From positions 1,285,501 through 1,349,500 of the forward strand of contig JAYKKM010000196.1 in the NCBI GenBank assembly GCA_035772405.1: DNA of 64,000 bases, read 5' to 3'. Position numbers and translations under genes: made by a program. This stretch comes from Chrysogorgia sp. JL179-B06 (taxonomy: Eukaryota > Cnidaria > Anthozoa > Scleralcyonacea > Chrysogorgiidae). Below, in pieces: positions 11,525 to 22,679 of this stretch. The stretch's first letter is position 1; each line of letters opens with the position of its first letter. Below the pieces are notes generated by a model. It did no database searches. It was not told where the DNA came from and saw only the letters and a program-made list of their open reading frames with translations.

Positions 11525-13560
11525 TTACAACCGGAGAAGGACATCATTCATGTTGCTGTCCTCCTCACTATCGGAGAATTCGTTGCAATTGACCTTTCCA
11601 TTTGAGCAATCTATGCATTTGCAAAGGCTGGTGCTTGATAAATTCGCTTTGACACATGAAGAACGATTGCTGGAACAGCCTTTTTGCAGGATGTTTTCCA
11701 ACATCCCATCTGGAGCAGGGGTCAAATCCATCCAATTTATGCTCATTTTACCGTCCTACCTTGTCAACCAGCCATCCATGGTTAGTTATATCCGGACATT
11801 CGACTATAGAATTCAAAGCTTTTTTCCAAATTGCTGCCTGATAAACCGATCGTTGAATGTGCTTACCCAACGCATCTCTTGTGCATGGCATTTGATATTT
11901 GCGCCGTATTTTCCAAGACAGTCGGCTCCATGCGTGAAAAACAAGGTGGCATGCTGTAGTATTTGTGCAAGATCAAGAGTCGCCATATGTTGGAAAATAA
12001 ATTCAATCAATGCTTCTTTGCTTTCGCCTAAAGACAAAAACTTCTTGAACTGTCGAGGAACTTTTTGAGTTGCACCACCGATCCTGACCCGAGTAACACC
12101 CGACATCGATCTCTTTTTTCGCTCAATATTTTTTATGCTGACTGATAGGTAAGTATCACATATGAAGTCTACTCTATTTCCTTGAATTTCTTTGCTGAGC
12201 TGATTACGATGCGAATGACTTTTTCTGCTAAATCACCAAATATCTCCAGAATATCTTAATATCTATCTATATAGCTGCTAGTTATTTTCTTCGAAAAAGT
12301 GTTCAAGTTTGTCTTCTGTATCGTTGTGCAGATATCCGGGTTGTCAGCTTTGACCTTCTATGTGACAAATTCTTCGAATTTTCTTTCACCAATCTCGTGG
12401 GACTTCAGAAGATCATTTGATACGGACGCAGTAGCAATATTTACAAGGTCCTCAAGATCATCATCAAATGGATCAGTCATGTTGGATAACGTTTCAACAA
12501 CACTTTCAACCTCACGGCATTATGACGCTTAATTTGAGTGGAGTCGACATCTTTACGTGACCTATAAAAGCTCTAACAAACAACAAGTGGCATTCCTTTT
12601 CTTTTTCCAGATTGCTAAGATAAATTTTAAAGTATAGCAATTAGCGATAAGAGGTTTTTTGCTATTTGAGAAAAAATAATATTGCCTAATTTTATGGGTA
12701 TGCAATATTCCTATGGAGCTATTGATTTACCATGTTAGTCTAATCAGCCTTGCCTGATTTTCCTAACCGTAATCTCTCTATTAAGCCCCCCCTCTCCAAC
12801 AGGCACCCCTTTTGAGATGAAGATATTTATTAAGCCCCCCCCCCATTCATACATACAATGTAAAACTATGTAATATTACTAAATATACTATTGTGAAATA
12901 TACATTATATCGTTCTTGAAGAAAATTATCATATCATTTCATGGATAAACAAACAAATAAGCCCCCCTCTCAAATAAGCCCCCCTCAAAAAGTGTCTGAA
13001 AAGAAAAAGCCCCCCCCCCCACCCTAATAAGGGATTTGATCATCATGGACTTAGCAACTGATATAAATTAATGAAAATGGAAGTTTTAGCGATTACACGT
13101 TCCCACGAATCCCCCGTTTAACGCAGATTATTTAAATCATGGAGAAAAGCTTGTTGTGCAACAATTGTTACAATTCTTGCAACTGCAATTCCATCAATTT
13201 TATGGCAACCATGCTTTAGGTAGATCATTCGATATTATGTTACAAAACTAATATGAAGTTGTTATTATAAATTAAATAAATAAATAAATTAGGGTTATTC
13301 AATTCAGTTACACCAGACTTCTTGTTTTCCTGACCATCATCCGCGAGTTAGAGACGTGTCAACTTCCTTCGTGGTGGTCTGGTGGAGCAACGTCACTGTC
13401 CGTTTTCTCTTGGTTGCTTTTACCAGATAGATGTTTCTCTTCCGCCGTTTTAAGCTTATTTTCGTCGCAAATTCGTTTGTAGCAGTTTTGATGGTAATAC
13501 CATTGCAGATCCTCACACGTATTTGCAGAAAGAAATTCAGCTACGTCTTCGTCCAGTAAA
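11525..13560 (-). pseudogene. Decayed gene of an orphan cnidarian protein family, inside the transposon
   Basis: Four segments in the expected order are visible on the minus strand. (1) 13560-13370 reads DLQWYYHQNCYKR, a Cys/His N-terminal module. (2) 12530-12310 reads DPFDDDLEDLVNIAT and SHEIGERKFEEFV. (3) 12106-11813 reads GGATQKVPRQFKKFLSLGES and KEALIEFIFQHM. (4) 11746-11525 reads TPAPDGMLEN then a Cys-rich tail (SLCKCIDCSN). I recall this order from many uncharacterised predicted proteins of corals and anemones; the function is unknown. Stops and frameshifts separate the segments, and several tail cysteines are Ser, so it is a pseudogene. Confidence 0.55.
12781..13025. repeat. C-rich repeat stretch (TAAGCCCCCC units)
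   Basis: TAAGCCCCCC-type words recur at about 12782, 12831, 12959 and 12975, with CCCCCCCCCC at 13010. They are spread over 240 bp inside the 3-kb DNA transposon. It may be a small insertion; no clear ends were seen. Confidence 0.5.
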
Positions 13561-14034
13561 TAAATCGTATGATTTTCGACAAATCTCCGATTTCTCGCCT
13601 TCTAGCTTAACCCATATTTTTCGGCAACTTATAAATTTTAATAAACGCTGGTCGGTAACTTGTGTGAAAGATTGTGATACATCGCAAAATGAATAAAACA
13701 TTTGCATAACTTTAAATTTCTAATGTAATGTAATGTTAAATTTCTAATGTAATGTATTTTGCATTTGTAAGATAATTCCCGCGTTGCCTGATCGCAGGCA
13801 AAAGTTCGTTAATTGCCTCTGTGATAACACGAAGAGTGTTCAGAAATTCAAAATGGCGGCCAGTCACGGAGATAGAAAGTGATGCTAATTTTCTACTTAT
13901 TGTGCACAATTGCGAATGGGGGCTTGGCATTTCTTAACGCAGGAGACTTAAATACATTAAACTATGAAAGAATTTCTTAGCCTCGCAACATGTGCAACGA
14001 ACTTGAACGAAAGGATGCAACAGGTGACGGCCTA

Positions 14035-14830
14035 TTGGTGATGATTTGCCTTTAAACTGGACAAACTGTCTTCTATCAGAAAGATATGATTTAAACCATT
14101 CCAATGCATCTGAATCGAGCCCATAGAGTTCAAGTTTAGTAATCAGAATTTGGTGGTCAACCATGTCAAAAGCCTTTTTGTAATCCATAAGAAGCATTCC
14201 ATTGACTTGGTTCCTGTCAATGTTCATCAAAAGTAAATGAATAATGTTTACAAGTGCAGTTTATGTACTATATTTCTCTCGAAAACCTGATTGACTCGAA
14301 TAAATGAGATTGTGCCTTTTTAAATACTGAGATAGGTTGTCATGAATATGCCTTTCGATTATCTTAGAGAGAGTATGCCTTTCGATTATCTTAAAGAATA
14401 GATATTGGTCTTACGTTGTTAACATCAGTTAAGTCACCAGCTTTAAAAAGCGCGGCCACTCTTGCCGTCTTCCACTCTGTTGGAAATTCTTTAGTTGTAA
14501 TAGAAACGTTGATCAGTTTGGCAATAGATGGCGCTAATTCTTTTATACCAATTTTCAGTAAATTAGTACTGATACCATCGACTCCTGTCGCTTTGTTGGA
14601 TGACATCTTTAATAAATATTTGGTTACTGATTCAGTGTCAATGAGAGGTATACTAAAGGATGTGCTATTTATATCCATTTTAGAACTTATGAAGTCACGT
14701 AACTTGGTTAAATTCAGACTATCAATTATTGGGCTCAATAATGATTTAATGTTTTTCGCAATTGATGTAAAATGAATGTTTAAATGTTCTGCCATTTTTG
14801 CACTATCTTTAATAAGTTCGGCACCATCAC
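14035..14830 (-). pseudogene. LINE (minus strand), 5' part of RT
   Basis: The frame 14391-14795 shows SSNKATGVDGISTNLLK and TARVAALFKAGDLTDVNNVR. 13934-14230 shows KAFDMVDHQILITKLELYG and continues into the transposon. A frameshift lies near 14230-14390, where a 30-bp stretch is duplicated. The copy is 5'-truncated at about 14830, 65 bp before exon 6 of the RBM26-like gene. Confidence 0.85.
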
Positions 14831-14894
14831 AAAAAAATATGGTACCGCATTAGTCCAAGCATGAGTATATTTGATTTAAAATATGTTCCTATAC

Positions 14895-15046
14895 CTGTCT
14901 GATTAAGAGGAGACCTCTCGAGTATAAAACCAGGAGGAAGAGCGCCACGAGGAGCACAATTCCTGGGATGTTAACATCTTCAACAACCAAAGGATCATTT
15001 CCGTGGTCATGCAAACAAAACTCGCCTGTAATATAAAATCCTTTTT
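14895..15046 (-). CDS. RBM26: RBM26/27-like gene, exon 6 (end of CCCH zinc finger), frameshifted
   Basis: It continues the CCCH zinc finger begun in exon 5. The acceptor is AACGTTTCAG; with the G left over from exon 5 the frame reads EKGFYITGEFCLHDHGNDPL then VVEDVNIPGI. The vertebrate family has EKGFCMRGD.CPFDHG, so the second zinc ligand Cys is Tyr here. After NIPGI one nucleotide is missing: the next frame gives APRGALPPGFILERSPLNQ and reaches the donor ACAG|GTATAG in the phase 1 that exon 7 needs. The deletion is in a T run and could be an assembly error. A plain reading of this exon would terminate soon after joining exon 7. Confidence 0.75.
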
Positions 15047-15228
15047 CTGAAACGTTTTGGGAACAAGTAATGAATTAAAATTTCGCTAGAGTTGTTCACA
15101 TGGTTAGGTTATTACACAGGACGATTTATTTTTGCTGTAACAAAATGTTGTTAAAGTGTAATTAACTTTCTTACTTAAAAGAACTTTATAAATTATCTTC
15201 CATATCTCTCTTTGTTCTTGACATATTA

Positions 15229-15446
15229 AGATTTGTTTGAAACGTCACACTGCATGATAACTTACTGAAAAAGCATGTATATATCTTTGGGATTATTAAA
15301 TCAAATCACTCGAAACGTAACTTCGAAGACACACACACAGTTTCATAAATTCGTTATATAATCCCATATATATACAGGCTTCTTTAATAAGTCATTATGC
15401 AGTGTGACGTCACAGCGAGTACATTTACATATCAAACAAATCTTAA
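15229..15446. mobile_element. MITE, about 218 bp (AAGATTTGTTTG ends)
   Basis: AAGATTTGTTTG at the left and CAAACAAATCTT at the right are inverted. Inner arms TCACACTGCATGATAACTTA and TAAGTCATTATGCAGTGTGA also pair. The inner arms resemble those of the larger MITE at 31972-32444, so they are one family. It lies in intron 5. Confidence 0.7.
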
Positions 15447-16120
15447 TGTTGATAATTTCTCTAGTTCTTTCAATATTATTTCATTTTTGTTGCACACGTG
15501 TCTTGCTAGATTCGAACCCCTCGCGCGCTCACCTCTCGCAGCGCGGCTTCCTTGCAGCGCCTGGGTACGAGGCTGCCGTAAATGCGTATCTGCGCACATC
15601 GTAACTTTTCTGTCATTTATTTTTATTTGAGTTTTCACTTGCTTTTTACTTCAACTCATATTACATAAGTACTATTGGTCTTGTATTAATGTGAAAACAT
15701 TTCAAACACATATAGTGAAAAGTAAGGGACCGGGGACCGAAGAGAAATAGATTTAGTGCTGGAAAAAAATGTTACCCAACCAAATTAAGATTAGAAATTT
15801 AACCGTCCCAACCATTTGTGTAAAGAAAATGTTTTACCCAACCGAAGAAAAAAGTTATATAAAGCCCAATTCCCAGCATATCGTCGATACACGTTTTAAT
15901 AACAAACCAAAATAGATATACAGACAGATCCTACTGTAACTTTCAGATTATTATCTCCCTATACTGAGCAGGAATCCAAGGAAAACGAGAGGTGGAACAC
16001 AATAACAAAAGCTAATGTGCAATGATGACTAAGGAGAACTGATGATGAGATTCCAATTATAAATGATGAACTCTTAATTTTTTTTATGTAAATAGTCATG
16101 AAAATTTTGCTACCCAACCC

Positions 16121-16182
16121 GGTCTTAGAATTAGGTTAGTCTTAGGTCTTAGAATTAGGTTAGTCTTAGGTCTTAGAATTTT
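16121..16182. repeat. 24-bp tandem repeat, about 2.5 copies
   Basis: GTCTTAGAATTAGGTTAGTC plus TTAG is repeated in direct tandem. The rest of 15450-16360 shows no other supported feature. Confidence 0.8.
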
Positions 16183-16367
16183 CATTTACCTAACCATTTT
16201 CTCTTCGGCCCCCACCCCAACCATACATAATAACCGGTCCCTAAACGATAAATGTTGTCCAGAAATCGCAGACGCCCATTGGTTGTGTCCGACGGGATTC
16301 GTTCGACGGCCCTTCCTTTTCCTAAATGCTGGACCCGCTCCTGGACACTTACGGATACTACACCTAC

Positions 16368-16499
16368 CATCATAATCACGACAGCGTGCTCTTTTATTAG
16401 ACCAAGGTCTTCCTTTGTGTATCCAGTTTTTACCAGTTTTATTATCGTTATGCTTTCCTCTTGCAGGTCCTTCAAACCTACGTTGAGAATTCTCTCGAT
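16368..16499 (-). CDS. RBM26: RBM26/27-like gene, exon 5 (start of CCCH zinc finger)
   Basis: A strong acceptor, ATTACTCTTTCCTTAG, precedes 132 nt in phase 1 to phase 1. The 44 codons read DRENSQRRFEGPARGKHNDN ... SNKRARCRDYD and are basic. The closing RCRDYD is the start of the zinc finger of vertebrate RBM26/27 (KKRCRDYDEKGF). The donor used here, GATG|GTAGGT, is chosen because it joins exon 6 to give DYDEKGF. A second, stronger-looking donor, ATCC|GTAAGT, lies 15 nt downstream in the same phase and would insert five residues (GRCSI). Confidence 0.8.
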
Positions 16500-16848
16500 C
16501 TAAGGAAAGAGTAATATCAATACACATTAATGTAGGGTCGTATAGCCAGAAGTGGTAACTTACTATAGGACTAACGAAAACGAGCACTGTAAGTAGTCTA
16601 TCACCTTTTATTATATATCTACTAGTAGGATATTATAAGATATCTCGCAATTTGATTGGCTCTTCTACTACTATAGTTATCACCTCATATCCTAGCAGTG
16701 CATGCATTCATTTCCCGTGCTTGATGTCATACATATTATTTTAGAATTTATTGGGAATTCAAAACAACCACTCTGATGTCAAACTCTGATGCATGCTGGT
16801 ATGAATAAGGTCCACATTACATTAGTTTTAACTTTTACAATATCTTAA

Positions 16849-17080
16849 TTGCATTGGACGAAGGAGAACGCTATCCTAATTGATTATATCCCAATTAAAA
16901 AGTTACGTGGTCGTAACTACATTCCTTGGATTACCAGCGCCATACTACACGATATTAAAAAGAAAAACACCATAAGACTGAAGCTAAATAAATCCCGTAC
17001 ACCCAATGATTATCTAAAAGAGAAGTTTAAAGCGAATGCCGAGTGAGAACCGCTCCAAGTACATTAACTCTGTCTGTGCT
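16849..17080 (+). pseudogene. LINE A (plus strand), 5' segment before RT
   Basis: The frame reads IPIKKLRGRNYIPWITSAIL and KKKNTIRLKLNKSR, the pattern of the linker between endonuclease and RT in LINE proteins. A frameshift near 17040 leads to RSKYINSVCAHY, where a Helentron-like element interrupts. The first bases (about 16850-16884) share a GACGAAGGAGAACGCTATCC block with 30979. Confidence 0.6.
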
Positions 17081-19154
17081 CATTATTACTCGGGCTACCT
17101 GTGGATAGCCGAGTCAAGGTTTACCGTCCGTTTATGTTTTTTTCATGTCGTGGTCCCAGACTCCCAGGTTTGGTCGCGATTTTGCAATTCTTGCGTATAT
17201 AAAGTATAACAATATTTCCCGATATCTTCGAGATTATCTTCACAAACACAGTTTAATGACAATGTTTAGCGTGCTTTTGGCAACTGTCTGGTTTTCTATT
17301 CATTCCATTGCTGATTGGTACTCTATCTTCACAAACGCAGTTACGGTAAGATACTTAACTGTCTATATTTACATATTTTTTATTGAGCAGTTGGCCCCGC
17401 GTGTAGTATAAATTACGGAAAGTTCATCATATACAATTGCTTCGTTCTATTTTAAAACCCCATTTAATTTGATAACAATCAACAAGTACACGCAATATAA
17501 ACCTTCGAAATTATATTTAAAGATATTTTTGAGCAACCTGATTTGTATTTCTGCTTTTAAATGTGGTATCAACTATCAAAAGTGGACGGGTATTCTATAT
17601 TAATTGCTCCTCGAGCTCATTGAATATAAACCATAGTCACACACTGAATAGATATATGCACATGGACCTTCCTTCAGCCAGGATTTCAGCCCAGCCTCAA
17701 ATAAAACAAATCTCTTAGAAATTGAATTGTGGTTAATATACTATATATACTGTATATATAGCTAAAGTTCAGCCATGCCACGACAATGTTGGACTCAAAT
17801 GTGTTCATTAATCACTCACGATTTTGCACAAAACTATAGTGGGGCAAAACTATAGGGCATATTCATTGAAAAAATATATTGTACCCGCTTCCAGTATATC
17901 TAGTATTGGTATCAAGGTCTATTACAAATTTGGCATTCTGATTGGCTGAGCTACTAGTGGTCTATTGGTGTTGGAATATTCCTATCCTGACCAATCAGAA
18001 GCCACAAAATAGTCACACTGCAAGTAAAACCTGAAATCTAGCCAAACATGGCGTCCGCTAAAATTTGTATATGAGTGATGAAATAATGAAAACATGTAAT
18101 GGCAATTGTTCAGTTTGACATTTTCAAATAAGAAAATGAATTTGCTTGTCTATGGAGTGTATCTACACCAAATTTGAAGCAAAGTAGTTACTATCTCATT
18201 TTTTAATCATCAATCCAGTCCACAAAGTCAACATAGACAGAACTTCACTGCCATAATTCCCATCACTGGCATATTATGGCCATTGAAAATATCATCATTA
18301 TTACAAACTCAGTGGAATTTCAAGTCGCCATTCATGCAGCCAAAGAAATTACCGTTATTCCAATGTCCACCAAAATAACTTTGCTTTATAACCACTTGCT
18401 GGAATCGATGGAATGCATTGTGATTGTAACAATGCCATTATCAAATCAAGCCACTGCCATTCATACAGCCAAAGAAATTACCGTTATTCCAATGTCCACC
18501 AAATGCTTTAACCATGCATGCTTGAATCGACAGAATACATTAATGTGATTGTAACATTGCCATTAGCAAACTAAGCGACTGTCGACAAATGTCAAAGCCA
18601 CAAACTGGATTCATTGCATAATGCATATGTTTTGCCATTCGTGCATCTCTCTTTTACAAATAATTTTCATGTGGAGTGTTAATCACATATTCTATTGAAG
18701 AAGACTATAAATACCAAAATGGTCTGAATATATCGAACCGAGTATGACTGTCTTTAGATAAAGAATGAACATGTTCTGATGCCATGGCAATTGATATACA
18801 TCAGTATGTCATAAATAAATCATTATCCTGGTCCAAATATCCAATGAAAATTGTGAACACTATCAAAACAGTATATAAACAGCAACTAGAATATAAGTGC
18901 ACAAAATGTCACAATACTGTGTCATGTACTATGTACAGTATATGAATTATATGTTGTCCCGATCTTGGCTCTCCATGCATGTATAATATTAATAAATTAA
19001 AAAATTAAAAAATTATCCTTTGTAATATGTTGTAATATAAGACAAGTGAGTGGGTTTTCTAATTCTAACTGTCTAACATATGCACGCCATATGTCCCTAA
19101 ATTTGTCCACTAATTAAGTAGCCCGAGTTAACGCCTAGCGGGCGGGCGTCTTGT
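17081..19154 (+). mobile_element. Helentron-like non-autonomous element, copy 2 (about 2.1 kb)
   Basis: The 5' end is CATTATTACTCGGGCTACCT, followed by a hairpin closing with TAGCCGAGTC. The 3' end is AGTAGCCCGAGTTAACGCC with a hairpin and GTCTTGTT. It interrupts LINE A. The interior has an imperfect 130-bp tandem duplication (GCAGCCAAAGAAATTACCG near 18333, again with ACAGCC near 18462). Interior and 3' segments (18300-18620, 18680-19060) are clearly homologous to 40490-40640 and 47760-48760, which places the big array element in this family. A small inverted pair (TTCTGATTGG/CCAATCAGAA) lies at 17936-18003. No protein is encoded. Confidence 0.7.
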
Positions 19155-20268
19155 TTAAACTAAAATCCAAGGTTTGTAACATTCCTGAAACGATCTCAAT
19201 GAAGATTGATGAAAGCACCAGGTCATATGCAGAAAATCCCACTGATATCGCAGAAAACTATAGACCTATATCTCTACTTTCACTGGTTTCAAAAGTACTG
19301 GAGCGCTGTGTATTTAACAACATTAAAGATCAGGTTTTCAATCAAATCTCCTCTTGTCAACATGGCTTCTTCCCCGGAAAAAATTGTGTTACTCAACTTA
19401 TCGAAGTTTTCGACAAAATAGGATGTCAACTAGATCTCGGTAAACAAATCGATGTAATTTATTTGGATATGTCAAAGGCCTTTGATAAGGTTAGCCACAG
19501 ACGTCTTTTACTTCGACTTCGTGACTTTGGGATTGGAGGTAATATTTTCAAATGGTTCTGCTCTTATCTGCAAGACCGTGCCAACAAACTACCGTTATTG
19601 GCGCAACATCAACACATCTTCCAGTAACTTCAGGAGTACCACAAGGTTCCATTCTTGGACCGCTGCTGTTTCTACTGTGTGACGACGACCTGCCTTCCTC
19701 TACTAACAATTCTACCATTGCAACCTACGGCGCCGACAACACTAAAATCTTTAAGGTAATCAACACTCCAACGGACGCAGCAGCAGGAGGACCTGACAAA
19801 TTTCGAAACTTGTTCATCTAATGCCGGTCTTCTACTCAATATATCTAAATGTAAAACTCTACAAATTACTAGGAAACACAATAAGATCCAATACAAAACA
19901 CCATCTTAGAAAGTTCGGACTGTGAACGTGATCTTGGCGTATGGACTTCACATAATTTGACCTGGTCTAAGAAAGTTCTTGAACAGTGTTCCCGAGCCAA
20001 CAAATTGCTAGGATATGTTCGTAGATCAACTAAAAATAGTATCAAAAACTCATCAGCACGTCGAACTCTCTATCTAAGTCTCGTCCGTTCTCAACTGGGG
20101 TACGCAACACAAGTTTGGTCTCCGCAGTACTGTCGACCTCATCTCACGCATGGAATGCGTACAAAGACGCGCATCCAAATATATTTTGGATCTACCTTTT
20201 CTTTGTAATTCCAATTACAATCAAAGGCTTGCCGTCCTAAATATCCTACCAACTAGGTTACCTGCAAG
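19155..20268 (+). pseudogene. LINE A (plus strand), RT domain
   Basis: The frame contains NYRPISLLSLVSKVLERCVF, LDMSKAFDKVSHRRLL and SGVPQGSILGPLLFLL. The catalytic FADDT box is degraded to YGADNT at about 19725. Several frameshifts separate the parts, and the thumb region (YLSLVRSQLGYATQVWSPQ) is at 20070. It is a dead copy. Confidence 0.85.
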
Positions 20269-21377
20269 GTACTGAATGCTGCCTTTTGTTCCAGCGCACT
20301 GGATCTTCTAGCATGGCTGCGTTTTTTCCCAAGCACGCGAAATATAGCCTGCGTCGCAGACCCCGTGTTGTGTATTCCATGTGATTGAAATACATGTGAT
20401 TGAAATACTGCGACGCAGGCTAGTGAAATATTACATAGACAATCTTTCTCAATTTGTCCAAAAACGTCAACAATGTATATGAGTTCCGGTAGTTTTATTG
20501 CTACATTGCTTTCCGGGAGATTTAATACAAATGATATAATTTTCGGCAGATGCGACTTGACTGAAAACTCACTGGGAAACTGAATGTTTCAAAAGTCATC
20601 GTCGTTGCCATACACTTCCGTGAGACTTGACGGGAATATGTTCGAAATTAACTTCGAATGGAGATATTTAGAAAGCCCGTGCTTGGATTTTGGCATACGA
20701 CGCTCACTGTGTAACCGTGATGTTCTTTCTAGCCATAACAATAAAAGCCGGTAAAAGCGAATGCAAAAAGTGTTTGATCGGTAACCGGTAACTGATTTTC
20801 TGTTTGCGCACAAATAAATAGTATACACAAGTTTTAAAGGGGCATTGTCTCGGAAAGCGCACACGCAAAAACTGTTGATGAGATTTGTCAAGTCAGACAA
20901 TACTTCATCCATAACCCGCACGAGGCTGTTTTTCCACTGGTTCTACTGAAATTCTAATTAACATACGATGAGGATGGAACAGAAATTTATGGATGACTCG
21001 AATTATTATTCAAAAAAATTATTCAAAACAACACAAAAATCTCGCACGATAACTCGGATAATATTTCACAACGAACTCCAAACGCTTTCACGTATGAATT
21101 GGAGGCGATTTATATATGTATGTGATGTATTTAAAAGATGAAACTCACTAAATGCACGAGTATTGAGCAAACGTCCCTGTAAAGAAAAAGCATTAAAAGA
21201 AAGCACATGTTTTCAGCGCATTGTATTGTGCTTGGTTGTTCCGCGCACTGCATGTTGGGTCTATCTAAAAGTCCGACCACAATGCAATGCGCTAAAGCAA
21301 CATTTGAAAAAAGCCCAGCTACATTATTTAGGTCTGCTGCCTTGCTCGCTCGCTTCAGGCTCGCTGCGGCAGCAATA
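20269..21377. mobile_element. 1.1-kb insertion inside LINE A, class unknown
   Basis: LINE coding sequence stops at about 20268 (VLNILPTRL) and resumes at about 21378 (ISYWHEYLDML), so the segment between is inserted. Its ends (CTGCCTTTTGTTCCAGCGCA and CTGCGGCAGCA) contain related CTGC words but no long inverted repeat. The minus frame 20589-20921 is of unknown meaning. A 78-bp hairpin lies inside. Confidence 0.55.
20345..20422. mobile_element. 78-bp hairpin MITE, 8-bp TSD
   Basis: TAGCCTGCGTCGCAG (20345-20359) pairs exactly with 20408-20422. The flanks GCGAAATA and GTGAAATA form an 8-bp duplication with one change. It is related to the hairpin at 5517-5587. Confidence 0.7.
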
Positions 21378-21790
21378 AGTTATTGGCACGAATATCTTGA
21401 CATGCTGTTCTTTTTTAAAGCAAAATGTGGCATCATCAATTTGTCTAACTCAGTACTTCCAGAACATCAGTGGATTCAAATTGCCTTCAATTCAAAATTA
21501 AGAAATCCAACACTCTGACATATCAAAAATCTTATACTATTAGGACAACAAGGATCTGGAATGTACTACCAAAACCATGCATTATCAGTAAATATATCAC
21601 TCTAACATTTAAAAATTCATTACTCGATTACTATCGTTCTGCTCTATAAAACAATTACAATGTAGATGACCCTCGCTCCTGGAAAACAATTTGCCTTAAA
21701 TGTAACCAGGCACGTGACTTAACAAAACCACTTTCATGTTGTTTCTAGTTGTATCTGCATTTGTATATTGTAATTATCTGTAACTATATA
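21378..21790 (+). pseudogene. LINE A (plus strand), C-terminus and 3' end
   Basis: ISYWHEYLDMLFFFKAKCG is the C-terminal domain. The last codons read CLKCNQARDLTKPLSCCF then a stop at about 21749. The same cysteine-bearing ending (CCKCNMSRS...PITCCF) ends the LINE at 46932-47622, so the two are one family. Confidence 0.75.
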
Positions 21791-21902
21791 TAAGCTGTGT
21801 ATTGTTTAGTTTACATAGGGACCGCAGTAATTGGCCAAAGCTGTCGCGGACACCCTGCCATCGTCTTGTACAGACACAGTACAAATAACCTAACAGTGCC
21901 TC

Positions 21903-22033
21903 TGCGTCTCGGTTGCGTTCGTCTTGCGTCTCGGTTGCATTCGTTTTGCGTCTCGGTTGCGTTCGTTTTGCGTCTCGGTTGCGTTCGTCTGGCGTCTCGG
22001 TTGCGTTCGTCTGGCGTCTCGGTTGTGTCAGGG
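21903..22033. repeat. 22-bp minisatellite, about six copies
   Basis: Units of TCGGTTGCGTTCGTCTTGCG plus TC vary slightly. The reverse complement resembles the 22-bp array at 30780-30905. 22034-22620 shows no supported feature beyond TE-like GTAAACGGGACCGG text. Confidence 0.85.
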
Positions 22034-22639
22034 GCGGTCCTTACTCAACCGGACGCAAGAGTCGGCATAACCGAAGTTGTTCCGAGTGTATACGACGGAA
22101 ACGCTGATACCTATATTGTTTGTTGATATCAAATTTCGACAGATTTTATGTGTCCGTTTATTAAAGCGGAATAAATAGATCCTAGTCAAATTCCTAATCC
22201 TAGGCTTCTCTTAGGCTTTTGAGGACTCTGTAACGTATTAAGTTTTTGGGAAAACGGGCTGTTTGCTTTGCGAGGTCTCGTTTCTCCACAATTAAAGTTT
22301 TTTAGACGGTTTGGACGTACACTAGTGTTATCAAACGGGAAGCCTATCCGCGCGAATATTCACCCAAATAAAAAATTCAACCGGTACCATGTAAACGGGA
22401 CCGGAGACTTGACTCCGTAGTCCGTAATTAGAACGCGGTTCTCATTCGGAAACTTTGTGACATCACGTGGACTGACATTTTTTGACCTTGTCGTGTGTTA
22501 TCACTGTGTGTTACCATAGTGTTATGTACCGTTATAGCAGTGTCAGAATTTTTAAAAAGTATAAAATAAAACATATTCCGAAAAATGCCATCCTTAAAAA
22601 CGCAATATAGGAGTTAAAACAAGAGGAAACTATTGTAAA

Positions 22640-22679
22640 CGTGATATTTCGATTTTATTAACAAAATCATCTTCAGACA
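22640..22679 (-). ncRNA. Hammerhead ribozyme motif (Penelope-like type), copy A
   Basis: Read on the minus strand: CUGAAGA (22676-22670), helix II GAUUUU/AAAAUC with loop GUUAAU, GAAA, then UAUC with cleavage expected after C, and AC. Helix I next to the core is weak (two Watson-Crick pairs and a GU). Helix III is only the self-complementary AUAU. The core bases CUGANGA and GAAA are intact. Confidence 0.55.

Larger units (their letters stand above)
11029..14034. mobile_element. DNA transposon, 3.0 kb, 15-bp inverted ends, TSD TTG
   Basis: TAGGCCGTCACCTGT at 11029-11043 is matched in reverse complement at 14020-14034. TTG stands on both sides (11026-11028, 14035-14037). The element interrupts a LINE reading frame, so its limits are certain. 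Subterminal direct repeats containing TGACGTCATCAGAATGGAA lie near 11200 and 11368. Inside is a decayed gene of an orphan protein family on the minus strand. The superfamily is unclear: a 3-bp TSD occurs in CMC and PIF/Harbinger groups, but the ends do not match their usual consensus. Confidence 0.85.

Noticed and set aside
16182..16475. Cysteine-rich secreted peptide reading CRDYDGRCSIRKCPG
   Set aside because: RCRDYD is the start of the RBM26 zinc finger and the rest runs past a splice donor into the intron.
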